DNA of 45,188 bases from Rhodospirillales bacterium (GTDB lineage Bacteria; Pseudomonadota; Alphaproteobacteria; Rhodospirillales; Defluviicoccaceae), in the NCBI GenBank assembly GCA_025458035.1, contig JALOTH010000042.1, positions 1-45,188 of the forward strand. Reading direction: 5' to 3'. The stretch's first letter is position 1. Each line of letters opens with the position of its first letter. A program made the position numbers and the translations under genes. The notes beneath the pieces were generated by a model. The model saw nothing but the letters and a program-made list of their open reading frames with translations, was not told where the DNA came from and made no database searches. Below, piece by piece: positions 1-7,558 of this stretch.

Positions 1-33
1 GGCGGCCTGTGCCCAGGCAGACGAAAACACCAT
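1..33 (-). CDS. yajC: Probable YajC, N-terminal 11 codons (partial)
   Basis: Only the first 11 codons lie in the window, reading off its left edge. They give MVFSSAWAQAA, which resembles the usual alphaproteobacterial YajC start (short hydrophobic stretch, then AxAQAA). A GAGGAG ribosome binding site sits 8 bases upstream of this ATG. YajC is the small single-span accessory subunit of the SecDF-YajC translocase complex in the inner membrane. A DUF815 ATPase gene diverging from yajC-secDF is a common alphaproteobacterial arrangement, which supports the call. With so few residues the identification rests on context and start-region resemblance. Confidence 0.5.
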   Translation of the reverse strand, partial: MVFSSAWAQAA

Positions 34-154
34 GCAACGATCTCCTCAGCTTCGATCTGTGCGTGGAGCGGGACTATAGCCGTCACGGCCGTCAGTGCAA
101 ACGCTATCGCCGCCGCCCCGCGTTGCCGTGCCATGAATGGGGAGAGCCTACGCC

Positions 155-1012
155 ATGACCGGTCCCGATATCCAGCACCTGCTTGGCCGCATCGCCGACG
201 CCCTCGATCGCATGATGCCGCCGGCACCGCCCCCTGCCGACCTTGCCGCTGCCGACGCGTTCATCTGGCACGCGGAACGCCAGCGCCTGGCACCCGTGCT
301 CACCGTCAATGCCGTCGCCCTGCCGCTGCTGCGCGGCATCGAACGGCAGGCACAGGCGCTGCTCGCCAACACCCGGCGCTTTGCCGATGGCCTGCCGGCG
401 AACAATGCGCTGTTGTGGGGCGCCCGCGGCACCGGCAAGAGTTCGCTGGTGAAAGCCGTGCACGCGGCCCTCAACGGCGAGCGCCCCGGCGCCCTGGCGT
501 TGGTGGAGATCCACCGGGAGGACATCGGCGGGCTGCCGCTGCTGCTGGCTGAGTTGCGGCCGGCGCGGCGCCGCTTTGTCCTGTTCTGCGATGATCTGTC
601 ATTCGAAGCGGGCGAGGCCGCCTTCAAATCGCTAAAGGCGGTTCTGGAGGGCGGCATCGAGGGCCGGCCCGACAATGTCGTGTTCTATGCCACCTCGAAC
701 CGACGGCACCTGATGCCGCGCGACATGATCGAGAACGAACGGGCGACGGCGATCAACCCCGGCGAAGCGGTCGAGGAAAAAGTCTCCCTGTCCGACCGCT
801 TTGGCCTGTGGCTCGGCTTTCACGCCATCGATCAGGCGACGTTCCTCGACATCGTCGCCGGCTACGTGCGCCATTACCAGTTGCCGATCGCGCCGGAACC
901 GCTCGCTGCCGAGGCGCTGGCGTGGGCGCATGGCCGCGGCGCCCGTTCCGGCCGTGTTGCCTGGCAGTTCGTGCAGGACCTCGCCGGACGTCTCGGCCGC
1001 CGCCTGGATTAG
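155..1012 (+). CDS. DUF815 family AAA ATPase
   Basis: A 285-residue P-loop ATPase of the DUF815 family. The Walker A motif is WGARGTGKSS, and the Walker B-like segment FVLFCDDLSFE follows. After it comes a conserved stretch (ATSNRRHL.P) and a sensor region rich in 'SDRFGL', typical of the family. The cellular substrate of DUF815 proteins is not established. The start at 155 is chosen because a GGGGAGAG ribosome binding site ends about 9 bases before it; an in-frame ATG at 137 lies upstream of that site. The gene diverges from the probable yajC and converges on the agmatinase-family gene. The two stop codons share bases 1009-1012 (TTAG), so the convergent genes overlap by four bases. Confidence 0.85.
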   Translation: MTGPDIQHLLGRIADALDRMMPPAPPPADLAAADAFIWHAERQRLAPVLTVNAVALPLLRGIERQAQALLANTRRFADGLPANNALLWGARGTGKSSLVKAVHAALNGERPGALALVEIHREDIGGLPLLLAELRPARRRFVLFCDDLSFEAGEAAFKSLKAVLEGGIEGRPDNVVFYATSNRRHLMPRDMIENERATAINPGEAVEEKVSLSDRFGLWLGFHAIDQATFLDIVAGYVRHYQLPIAPEPLAAEALAWAHGRGARSGRVAWQFVQDLAGRLGRRLD

Positions 1013-1923
1013 CCGGCTCCGTCCGCCGACAGCGCGAGATACTCCCAAACCACCGTTGCGGCAGCGAGCGCGGTGATCTCGGCAACGTCGTAGGGCGGCG
1101 CCACCTCGACGACATCCATGCCGATGAAGGCGAGGCCCGCCAGGCGCCGAAGGATCGCTTGCGCCTGCCAGGATGCAAGGCCGCCGACCTCCGGCGTGCC
1201 GGTACCGGGAGCGAACGCGGGATCGAGGGCATCGATATCGAAGCTCAGGTAAACGGGACCCGAGCCGAGCACGGCACGCGCCCGCTCCGCCGCCGCCGCG
1301 ACCCCCTCCTCGTGCACGCTCAACGCCGGAACGATGGTCACGCCCCGCGAGCGGGTCCACTCGTAGACCTCCCGCTGCATGGGCGAGCGGATGCCGATCT
1401 GCACCATCCGCTTCGGCTCGATCAGCCCCTCGTTGATGGCGTGATAGAAGGGCGAGCCGTGGCCGTATCGCTGGCCAATGCTGTCCGGCCAGGTGTCGAC
1501 GTGGGCATCGAAGTGAAGGAGGCCGACCGGGCCGTGGCGAGCGGCAACGGCGCGCAAAATCGGCAGGGTGATCGAGTGGTCGCCGCCGAGCGCGATCAGA
1601 TGCGGAACACTGCGCGCCTGCTCCTCGATCAGGCGCAGGCTTTCGGTCAAATCGCCAAGCGCGATGGTGAAATCGCCGGCATCGGCGACCGCGAGGACGA
1701 GCGGATCGACCCAATTGCCGGGATGGTGGCCGTCGCACAGCATACGGCTGGCCATGCGGATCGCCGTCGGGCCGAAACGGGCGCCGGCGCGGTTGCTCGT
1801 CCCCAGATCGAAGGGAACGCCGTAGATGTGCTTCGTCGCGTCAGCGGCAGGGCGCTCAAGAGCGAGAAAGGTCGGCGGCAGGGCGAAGGTGGGTGTTGGG
1901 GCCATGGCATCCGTCGTGGGCAC
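1009..1923 (-). CDS. speB: Agmatinase/arginase family ureohydrolase
   Basis: A 304-residue ureohydrolase. The di-manganese site motifs are present in order: GGDHS near residue 138, HFDAHVDTW near 160, and SFDIDALDPAFAPGTGTPE near 230. Together these supply the conserved His and Asp metal ligands. The HGSPFYHA segment after the second motif and the GTPE turn after the third favour agmatinase (agmatine to putrescine and urea) over true arginase. Guanidinobutyrase or another guanidino acid hydrolase cannot be excluded. Length is normal. No polyamine genes are adjacent, so the substrate is inferred from the family alone. The stop overlaps that of the convergent DUF815 gene. Confidence 0.85.
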   Translation of the reverse strand: MPTTDAMAPTPTFALPPTFLALERPAADATKHIYGVPFDLGTSNRAGARFGPTAIRMASRMLCDGHHPGNWVDPLVLAVADAGDFTIALGDLTESLRLIEEQARSVPHLIALGGDHSITLPILRAVAARHGPVGLLHFDAHVDTWPDSIGQRYGHGSPFYHAINEGLIEPKRMVQIGIRSPMQREVYEWTRSRGVTIVPALSVHEEGVAAAAERARAVLGSGPVYLSFDIDALDPAFAPGTGTPEVGGLASWQAQAILRRLAGLAFIGMDVVEVAPPYDVAEITALAAATVVWEYLALSADGAG

Positions 1924-2092
1924 GATTGATGGTGATCGGAGTTAATGGTGGTCGGAGTGCCGACGGCGCGCGGGTCGGCGCCGGAGTGTTGACCTTAGCG
2001 CCATTATCCACCCACTTAAATGCGCAGAAAGCGGCCTTTCGGTTCACTTCGGCCGCGACAAGGGCGCGTGGGCGCGCGCGGGAGGCGAGGAG

Positions 2093-2503
2093 ATGAGCAG
2101 TTACCCGATCGAAAGCATTGAGGGAATCGGTCCTGTCCACGGCAAGACGCTGAGCGATGCCGGCATCAGGACGACCACGGACCTGCTGGAGCGTTGCGGA
2201 AGCGCGAAGGGCCGGGCCGAGGTGAGTTCCGCCTCGGGCGTGTCGGCGGCAGCGTTGCTGAAGTGGGTGAACATGGCGGACCTGATGCGGGTCTCCGGTA
2301 TTGGCACGGAGTTCTCAGAGCTGCTGGAGGCCGCGGGGGTCGACACCGTCAAGGAACTGGCGCAACGCAACGCCGATCATCTCACCGCGAAAATGGCGGA
2401 GGTGAACGCCGACAGGAAGCTGACGCGGCGGGTGCCCACGGTGTCGGAGGTGACGAAATGGATCGAGGCGGCGAAAACCATGCCGGCCGCAGTCAGCCAC
2501 TGA
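2093..2503 (+). CDS. DUF4332 domain protein (helix-hairpin-helix)
   Basis: A 136-residue protein matching the DUF4332 pattern of tandem helix-hairpin-helix units. The first unit has IEGIGPVHGKTLSDAGI at residues 8-24. The second has VSGIGTEFSELLEAAGV near residues 66-82. HhH units of this kind bind nucleic acid non-specifically, but no function is established for this family. A purine-rich stretch (GGAGGCGAGGAG) directly precedes the ATG. The small ORF starting at 2520 follows in the same direction after 16 bases, then xpaC and telA, so the four may be co-transcribed. Confidence 0.75.
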   Translation: MSSYPIESIEGIGPVHGKTLSDAGIRTTTDLLERCGSAKGRAEVSSASGVSAAALLKWVNMADLMRVSGIGTEFSELLEAAGVDTVKELAQRNADHLTAKMAEVNADRKLTRRVPTVSEVTKWIEAAKTMPAAVSH

Positions 2504-2519
2504 GACTGGCGGGCACGGC

Positions 2520-2696
2520 GTGAACGACCTGCAAAAACGCGAAGAACGGCCGCTGCAGTGGCGGTGGCTGCGGGCCGTGGGCTATGCCATTCTGCTGGTC
2601 ACCGTCGGCGTCGTCAGTTGCCAATCCCTGTTCAGCGCGCCGCTGCCCACGGTGCCCGTCACCACGCCGCCCGCCGCCGAGCGATCGCCGCGATGA
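2520..2696 (+). CDS. Small single-span membrane protein, 58 aa
   Basis: A GTG-initiated 58-codon reading frame. It has a charged, aromatic N-terminus (residues 1-17), one hydrophobic segment (about 20-36, GYAILLVTVGVVSC) and a proline-rich tail. Its TGA overlaps the ATG of the next gene (ATGA at 2693-2696), the usual sign of translational coupling. VVSC could act as a lipobox, but the segment may equally be a plain membrane anchor. I do not recognise the family. Position and overlap, not homology, make it a likely real gene of the xpaC-telA operon. Confidence 0.45.
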   Translation: MNDLQKREERPLQWRWLRAVGYAILLVTVGVVSCQSLFSAPLPTVPVTTPPAAERSPR

Positions 2697-3523
2697 CGGA
2701 GTTCAGGCCGCCCACTGTCGGCGGCGGCGGCCGGTGGGCATTGACGCTCTACCTGCTGCCCCTGCCGTTGGTTCTCGATGCGGTGTTGTCCCTGTGGTTC
2801 GGGAATTTCCATGGAGTGCTAAGCAGCAGCATCGGCTACGCGCTGTTTGTCGCGGCGGCGCAGGCGGTGCGGCAGGGCAGCCAGCAGGAGGCGGCCGTGC
2901 GGCGCCGGCCGCGCGCCCTGGCCCGCCGCTGGCCGTGGAAAAGCCTCGGTGCGGTACTTGCCGGCATCGCCACGGCGGTGACGGCTGCCGCTTCGGCGGG
3001 CCACGATCTGGGTGTTGCCGTGGCCTTTGGCGTCGCCGCCGGCCTCGGCGCTCGCCTCGTTTACGGTGCCGACCCACCGCTGCGTGCGGAAGCCGTGGCC
3101 GGGGCGGCGGGCAATGGCGATGACGTGCAACAGGCGCTTGCCACCGCCTATGGCCGGCTCGACCGCATCGAGGCGATCGCCGCCGCCCTGCCCTCCCGGG
3201 AATTCCAGCAGCGGCTACGCACGATCGGCCGGCAACTGGCCACGCTGCTGGCCATGATCGAACAGGAACCGGCGAATTTTGCGCTGTCCCGCCGTTTCCT
3301 CAATGTCTATCTCGACCACTCCCTTGACGTGATGGAAAAATACAGTCGGGTTTTCCCGCGCGGTGCCAGTGCCGAACTGGAGCACAATTTTCGGTCCCTG
3401 CTGGTCGATATCGAAAACACCTGCGATCAGCAACACCGCTCGTTGGTGCAGCGGGATCTCATGGACCTCGACGTTCAGATCGAAGTGCTCAGCCAGCGCC
3501 TGCGCCAGGACGGTCTGCGTTAG
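2693..3523 (+). CDS. XpaC-like membrane protein (5-bromo-4-chloroindolyl phosphate hydrolysis family)
   Basis: A 276-residue protein. Hydrophobic segments lie near residues 14-36, 43-58 and 82-122. A cytoplasmic helical domain follows, with the characteristic stretch from AMIEQEPANFALSRRFLNVY through VMEKYSRVF. This is the layout of the XpaC family, which nearly always precedes telA. The family name comes from an old colony phenotype; enzymatic activity is doubtful and a role in envelope stress with TelA is more likely. The start at 2693 is coupled to the preceding small gene. telA begins 36 bases downstream. Confidence 0.75.
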   Translation: MTEFRPPTVGGGGRWALTLYLLPLPLVLDAVLSLWFGNFHGVLSSSIGYALFVAAAQAVRQGSQQEAAVRRRPRALARRWPWKSLGAVLAGIATAVTAAASAGHDLGVAVAFGVAAGLGARLVYGADPPLRAEAVAGAAGNGDDVQQALATAYGRLDRIEAIAAALPSREFQQRLRTIGRQLATLLAMIEQEPANFALSRRFLNVYLDHSLDVMEKYSRVFPRGASAELEHNFRSLLVDIENTCDQQHRSLVQRDLMDLDVQIEVLSQRLRQDGLR

Positions 3524-3559
3524 CCGATTGCATCAGAGGACGAAAGCGGAATTCTTCAG

Positions 3560-4720
3560 ATGACCAAACCCGCCGATACCACCACCCCGCCGCCCGCCCC
3601 GCGCCCGGCCGACAGCCGTTCGCCGCAGGCCCACGCAAGCTCAGAGCCGCCCGCGGCCGTGGACTGGCGGCAGGATCCGCAGCGGCGGCAACGCATCGAG
3701 GCGTTGATCGCCGACCTCGATCTCGGCGACAGCAACGCCGTGCTGACCTTCGGCGCGCGCGCACAAGACCAACTGACAGAGGTTTCCGAAACGATCCTCG
3801 AAGGCGTCCGCACCAAGGATCTCGGTCCGACCGGTGAGGCATTGACGGCGATCGTGACGACGCTGCGTGGCTTCAACGTCTCGGCCCTTGACCCGAAGCG
3901 GTCGTCGGGATGGCTCGGCAGGCTATTCGGCGGCGCCGGCTCGCTCAATGCCTTCCTTTCGCGGTATCAGGAGGTGCGCAGCCAGGTCGATGTCATCGGC
4001 GACCGCCTCGATCGGCACAAGGGGCAGCTGATGGTGGACGTCGCCCACCTCGATCGACTCTACGAAGCGACACTTGAATACTTTCACGCCCTTGCCGATT
4101 ACATCGCTGCCGGCCGCGAAAAGCTGCGCCAGCTCGACGAGGAAGTGCTGCCGGAACGCGAACGCGCCGCCGCCAGCAGCGGTGACGTGCTGGCGGCGCA
4201 GCGGCTTCGCGACCTGCGGTCGGTGCGCGACGATCTCGAACGGCGCGTGCACGATCTGGAGTTGACGCGCCAAGTGACGATGCAGAACCTGCCGGGCATC
4301 CGCCTCGTACAGGAAAACAACAAGAGTTTGGTCAACAAGATCACCTCGGTCCTGGCCAACACCGTGCCACTCTGGCGAACCCAGCTCGCCCAGGCGATTA
4401 CGCTCTATCGCTCGCGGCAAGCCGCCGGCACGCTGAAGAGCGCCACCGACCTCACCAACGAGTTGCTGCGCTCCAACGCCGAGATGCTCAAGGAAGCCAA
4501 CGTCGAGGTGCGCACGCAGGTGGAGCGCGGCATCGTCGACATCGAGACGGTGACGGCAGCGCACAAGCTGCTGATCGAAACCTTGGAAGATACCGTGCGC
4601 ATTGCGGCCGAGGGCCGGCAGCGGCGCCTTGCCGCCGAAACGCAGCTGCGCGCCGGCGAGGCGGAGTTGCGCAGCGTGCTGGCGGCGGCGCGGGTGCGCG
4701 AGGCGCCGGCCGGAGGCTGA
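3560..4720 (+). CDS. telA: Toxic anion resistance protein TelA family
   Basis: A 386-residue, helix-rich cytoplasmic protein of the TelA/KlaA family. A low-complexity proline-rich N-terminus (about residues 1-35) is followed by the conserved body. Recognisable parts are the GRLFGG segment around residue 120, DRLYEATLEYFHALADYIAAG, and the 'MQNLPGIRLVQENNKSLVNKI' region near residue 240. Members were first linked to tellurite resistance, but most chromosomal copies are thought to act in general envelope or toxic-compound tolerance. Its pairing with the XpaC-like gene is the standard arrangement. No tellurite-specific partner genes are seen. Confidence 0.85.
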   Translation: MTKPADTTTPPPAPRPADSRSPQAHASSEPPAAVDWRQDPQRRQRIEALIADLDLGDSNAVLTFGARAQDQLTEVSETILEGVRTKDLGPTGEALTAIVTTLRGFNVSALDPKRSSGWLGRLFGGAGSLNAFLSRYQEVRSQVDVIGDRLDRHKGQLMVDVAHLDRLYEATLEYFHALADYIAAGREKLRQLDEEVLPERERAAASSGDVLAAQRLRDLRSVRDDLERRVHDLELTRQVTMQNLPGIRLVQENNKSLVNKITSVLANTVPLWRTQLAQAITLYRSRQAAGTLKSATDLTNELLRSNAEMLKEANVEVRTQVERGIVDIETVTAAHKLLIETLEDTVRIAAEGRQRRLAAETQLRAGEAELRSVLAAARVREAPAGG

Positions 4721-4817
4721 GCGTGCCACCCGCAATCAGCCGCCCTGCGACTTGGGTGCCGTTGCCTTGCGGCGGGGGTGTCTCTAGGCTGATTATCGGC
4801 GGGAATGGCGGAAGCGC

Positions 4818-5507
4818 ATGGCTGTCGACGTTACGACGATACTGTCGCAGCATTTTTTGTTGAAGCATTTGTCCGGCGCCGACCTCCAGCGGTTGGCGCA
4901 GTTGGCGACGACACGGTCTTACAAAGCAAACGAGGTTGTATTCATGAAAGGCGACCCGGGGACGGCGATGATGGCTGTACTCAGCGGTCGCGTGCGCATC
5001 TGCTCATACTCGCCCGAAGGCCGCGAGGTGGTGCTCAACGTGATCCAGCCCGGCGAGGTGTTCGGCGAAATCGCCCTCATCGACGGCGGCGAACGGACGG
5101 CGGACGCCTTCGCCATGGATCCGACGCTGCTGCTCGTGCTCAGCCGGCGCGAGTTCCTGCCTTTCCTCGAACACAGCCCACAGGTTTGCATCCGCCTGCT
5201 TGAGGTCATGTGCAGCCGGCTGCGCCTGACGAGTTCTCAGGTGGAGGATTTTTTCTTTCTCGATCTCCGCGCGCGGCTGGCGAAGCGGCTGCTTCAGCTG
5301 TCCGAAACGCACGGTGAGCCGATGCCCGACGGCAAGCGCGGCGTGCGCGTCTCCCAGCACATGCTCGCCAGCATGATTGGCACGTCGCGCGAGGCGGTGA
5401 ACAAGCAACTCCGCGCCTGGGAAGGTTTGGGCATCCTTGACGTGAAGCGCGGCTCGATCACCATTCTCAAACAGCAAAGACTCGAACGGATCGTCGATGA
5501 CGAGTGA
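4818..5507 (+). CDS. Crp/Fnr family transcriptional regulator
   Basis: A 229-residue regulator. The N-terminal cyclic-nucleotide-binding beta-roll spans about residues 12-130, and a C-terminal winged helix spans about 150-225. The phosphate-binding cassette FGEIALIDGGERTAD keeps the Gly-Glu and Arg-Thr positions used to bind cAMP, so a cyclic nucleotide ligand is plausible. There is no N-terminal cysteine cluster, so it is not an oxygen-sensing FNR. The recognition helix region reads VSQHMLASMIGTSREAVNKQ. It lies between telA and lexA, converging on lexA, with no obvious operon partner, so its targets cannot be inferred. Confidence 0.85.
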   Translation: MAVDVTTILSQHFLLKHLSGADLQRLAQLATTRSYKANEVVFMKGDPGTAMMAVLSGRVRICSYSPEGREVVLNVIQPGEVFGEIALIDGGERTADAFAMDPTLLLVLSRREFLPFLEHSPQVCIRLLEVMCSRLRLTSSQVEDFFFLDLRARLAKRLLQLSETHGEPMPDGKRGVRVSQHMLASMIGTSREAVNKQLRAWEGLGILDVKRGSITILKQQRLERIVDDE

Positions 5508-5513
5508 ACGCCG

Positions 5514-6209
5514 TCAGTATTTGCGGACGACGGCGACGACCCGCCCCTGCAGCTTCACTTGGTCAGGACCAAAGATGCGGATTTCATAGGCAGGATTGGC
5601 CGGTTCGAGGGCGATCGATTTGCCGCGCCGGCGCAGCCGCTTCAGCGTCACTTCCGAATTTTCCACCAGCGCGACAACGATGGTACCGTTCTCGACCGTG
5701 CTGGTGCGTTCGACGATGACCCAATCGCCGTTGAGGATCCCCGCCTCGATCATCGAATCGCCCTCGACCTCCAGAGCGAAGTATTCGCCGCGGCCGAGCA
5801 GGCAGTCCGGCAGGTCGAGCGTCGTATTCTGGTCACGGAAGGCTTCGATCGGTGTTCCCGCCGCGATCCGGCCGAACAGCGGCAGCCGAGAGCCTTCATG
5901 GCGCTCGGCATCGCGGCGATCCCGCTCGGTGTAGGCAACGACGGGCCGGCGGACTTCCGCTGCCGCCTCCGTGTTGGCCGCCGTCGTCGGCGTCAGGCCC
6001 GGCAGTTTGACGATCTCCACCGCCCGCGCCCGATGCGCAAGCCGGCGAATGAAGCCCCGCTCCTCGAGTCCGGTGATCAGCCGGTGGATCCCGGACTTGG
6101 AACGCAGCGCCAGCGCGTCCCGCATTTCGTCGTAGGACGGCGATGTACCCGTGTCCCGCACGTACTTGTCGATGTAAAGGAGGAGTTGGTACTGCTTTTT
6201 CGTCAACAC
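5514..6209 (-). CDS. lexA: LexA repressor (SOS response)
   Basis: A 231-residue LexA. The N-terminal winged helix (residues 1-65, starting MLTKKQYQLL) binds SOS boxes. The C-terminal S24 domain self-cleaves when RecA is activated. The scissile bond is Ala117-Gly118 (RIAAGTP), the catalytic serine is Ser152 (EGDSM) and the lysine is Lys190 (EVTLK). The GTG start at 6209 gives the canonical MLTKKQ N-terminus and has a GGGGAG site (plus 6219-6224) nine bases upstream. The longer in-frame extension to 6290 does not resemble LexA. A variant SOS box lies upstream (6274-6288), consistent with autoregulation. Confidence 0.93.
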   Translation of the reverse strand: MLTKKQYQLLLYIDKYVRDTGTSPSYDEMRDALALRSKSGIHRLITGLEERGFIRRLAHRARAVEIVKLPGLTPTTAANTEAAAEVRRPVVAYTERDRRDAERHEGSRLPLFGRIAAGTPIEAFRDQNTTLDLPDCLLGRGEYFALEVEGDSMIEAGILNGDWVIVERTSTVENGTIVVALVENSEVTLKRLRRRGKSIALEPANPAYEIRIFGPDQVKLQGRVVAVVRKY

Positions 6210-6273
6210 CGGAAAAGGCTCCCCGCCGGCAGGCGTCGAAATAGCGGAACGCACGGCTACGGAAATGATTATC

Positions 6274-6288
6274 GAACAAAACCAAAAC
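6274..6288 (-). promoter_or_regulatory. Candidate LexA box (variant GTTC-N7-GTTC)
   Basis: On the minus strand the sequence reads GTTT-TGGTTTT-GTTC. This is one base from the alphaproteobacterial SOS box GTTC-N7-GTTC. It lies 65 bases upstream of the lexA GTG, where an autoregulatory operator is expected. The first half-site carries T instead of C. The call is inference from position and similarity. Confidence 0.4.
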
Positions 6289-6421
6289 AATTGTAGGTAA
6301 CCCTAATATTTTGTCCCGTCAAGGGCAACGTGAACGCTGCCGGCCGGCCCTCGCCGCCATAGGTGCGATCCCCTCGCAGTAGCATCCCGTTGTCGGCGCC
6401 ATGGGATTGGACTAGCGTTAG

Positions 6422-6784
6422 ATGAAACACGCGCAATGGTCCGGATCCACGATGACCGCCGCTCCCGAGCGCCAGCCCCCGCCGCTCTCCGTGCCGATCT
6501 GGCGCCAGCCGGACGGAGACCCGGTGAGCTGCGCGGAAAAAATCAAGGTCCTCAATGAGAACCTCGCCGAGATCCGGCAGATGTGTCAGGACGCCTTCGA
6601 AGACGCGCTGCTGATGGGCTGCGACGAACGGCAGATCCGAGACGTCCTGGCGGGCGTCGTCGAGGGGCTGGCCAACCCGTTCGACGCCGCCGGCGATCCC
6701 ACACCATCGGCGGCCGCCGGGGGCACCGTCAACGAAGATGGGCGGGCGGGGAGTCAGCGCGGCGCGGCGGATGGGGATAGCTAA
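6422..6784 (+). CDS. Small conserved protein of unknown function
   Basis: A 120-residue soluble protein. The centre (residues 35-80) carries SCAEKIKVLNENLAEIRQMCQDAFEDALLMGCDERQIRDVL, given here in two overlapping parts: SCAEKIKVLNENLAEIRQ, then DAFEDALLMGCDE. This pattern recurs in small alphaproteobacterial proteins often found near lexA. It is helical, with conserved cysteines at the start and within the GCDE turn. The C-terminal 30 residues are low-complexity Gly/Ala. No function is known to me. The start is uncertain: no clear ribosome binding site precedes 6422, and an in-frame ATG at 6452 would also keep the conserved core. Confidence 0.6.
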   Translation: MKHAQWSGSTMTAAPERQPPPLSVPIWRQPDGDPVSCAEKIKVLNENLAEIRQMCQDAFEDALLMGCDERQIRDVLAGVVEGLANPFDAAGDPTPSAAAGGTVNEDGRAGSQRGAADGDS

Positions 6785-6788
6785 ATAG

Positions 6789-7514
6789 CTAAATCCGTCG
6801 GCAGTGCTGCATGGCGACCTGGATGAGGCCGCGGGCATCGGCGGCGATGGTGAAGCGGTATTCGTTGCCGCCGAGTCGCACCAGGGGGTGCAAGGGTAGC
6901 GGCCCGCTCCAGCGCTCGTTGCGACCGCCGGGACGCACGACCTGGACGGTGACCGGCTTGCCGGGGTCGAACCAGGCTTCCGGCTGTCCCTGCGCATTGC
7001 GCGCCGCCAGACCGCTGACCTTGAGCGTCAGCGCGCCGTCACCGAACGAGCCGAGGCCATTATCGGTGGCCGACGTGTCGGTACCGACACGCAGCCGCTT
7101 GCGCTCCAAGGTGCCGGCGCAATCGAGAGCCGCTTCCGCCGCGCCGACGCTGGCCCGCAGTTCGGCGGCGGACAGGCCGGCGGCGAGCCGTTCGGCGATC
7201 AGCGCGTTGAGCTCGCGAATCGCTCCCTGCGGGACGTCCCTGTCGTAGGCTTGGCGCAGCTCCGTCAACCGCTGACGCTCCTGGTTCAGGGCTTCGGTGA
7301 GCCGGCGATTCTCGTCGGCGATACCATCACGATCGCGGCCAAGCGCATCCACCTGCTCGGCGAGGGCACGCACGTCGCCGGCCCCCTGGCGGCGGCCAAA
7401 ATCATAGACGAAGGCGGCCGCGATGCCGACGATGGCGAGCGCGGCCAGCCACTTGAGGGCGACGAGACCGAAGCGGCCGCGGCGGCGCCGGCGGCTATAG
7501 CCGGATAGCGCCAT
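6789..7514 (-). CDS. Single-span membrane protein with coiled coil, unknown function
   Basis: A 241-residue protein. A very basic N-terminus (SRRRRRGR) precedes one membrane segment at about residues 18-40 (LVALKWLAALAIVGIAAAF). A heptad-like coiled coil follows at about 48-95, then a C-terminal globular part with alternating beta-strand character. The orientation predicted by the positive-inside rule is N-in, with the coiled coil and C-terminal domain in the periplasm. I do not recognise the family. It is the next gene downstream of the GGDEF-EAL gene, 44 bases away in the same direction, so it may share that transcript. Confidence 0.6.
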   Translation of the reverse strand: MALSGYSRRRRRGRFGLVALKWLAALAIVGIAAAFVYDFGRRQGAGDVRALAEQVDALGRDRDGIADENRRLTEALNQERQRLTELRQAYDRDVPQGAIRELNALIAERLAAGLSAAELRASVGAAEAALDCAGTLERKRLRVGTDTSATDNGLGSFGDGALTLKVSGLAARNAQGQPEAWFDPGKPVTVQVVRPGGRNERWSGPLPLHPLVRLGGNEYRFTIAADARGLIQVAMQHCRRI

Positions 7515-7558
7515 CGGACGATCTCATTGCGCAGGGGGTATCGGCATCGCGCGTCCAC

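Noticed and set aside
1-134. A minus-strand frame starting at 134 with an apparent signal peptide (MARQRGAAAIAFALTAV...)
   Set aside because: It has no ribosome binding site, overlaps in another frame the YajC-like start at 33, which has a strong GAGGAG site and fits the DUF815 neighbourhood, and the Ala-rich look is common in GC-rich non-coding frames.
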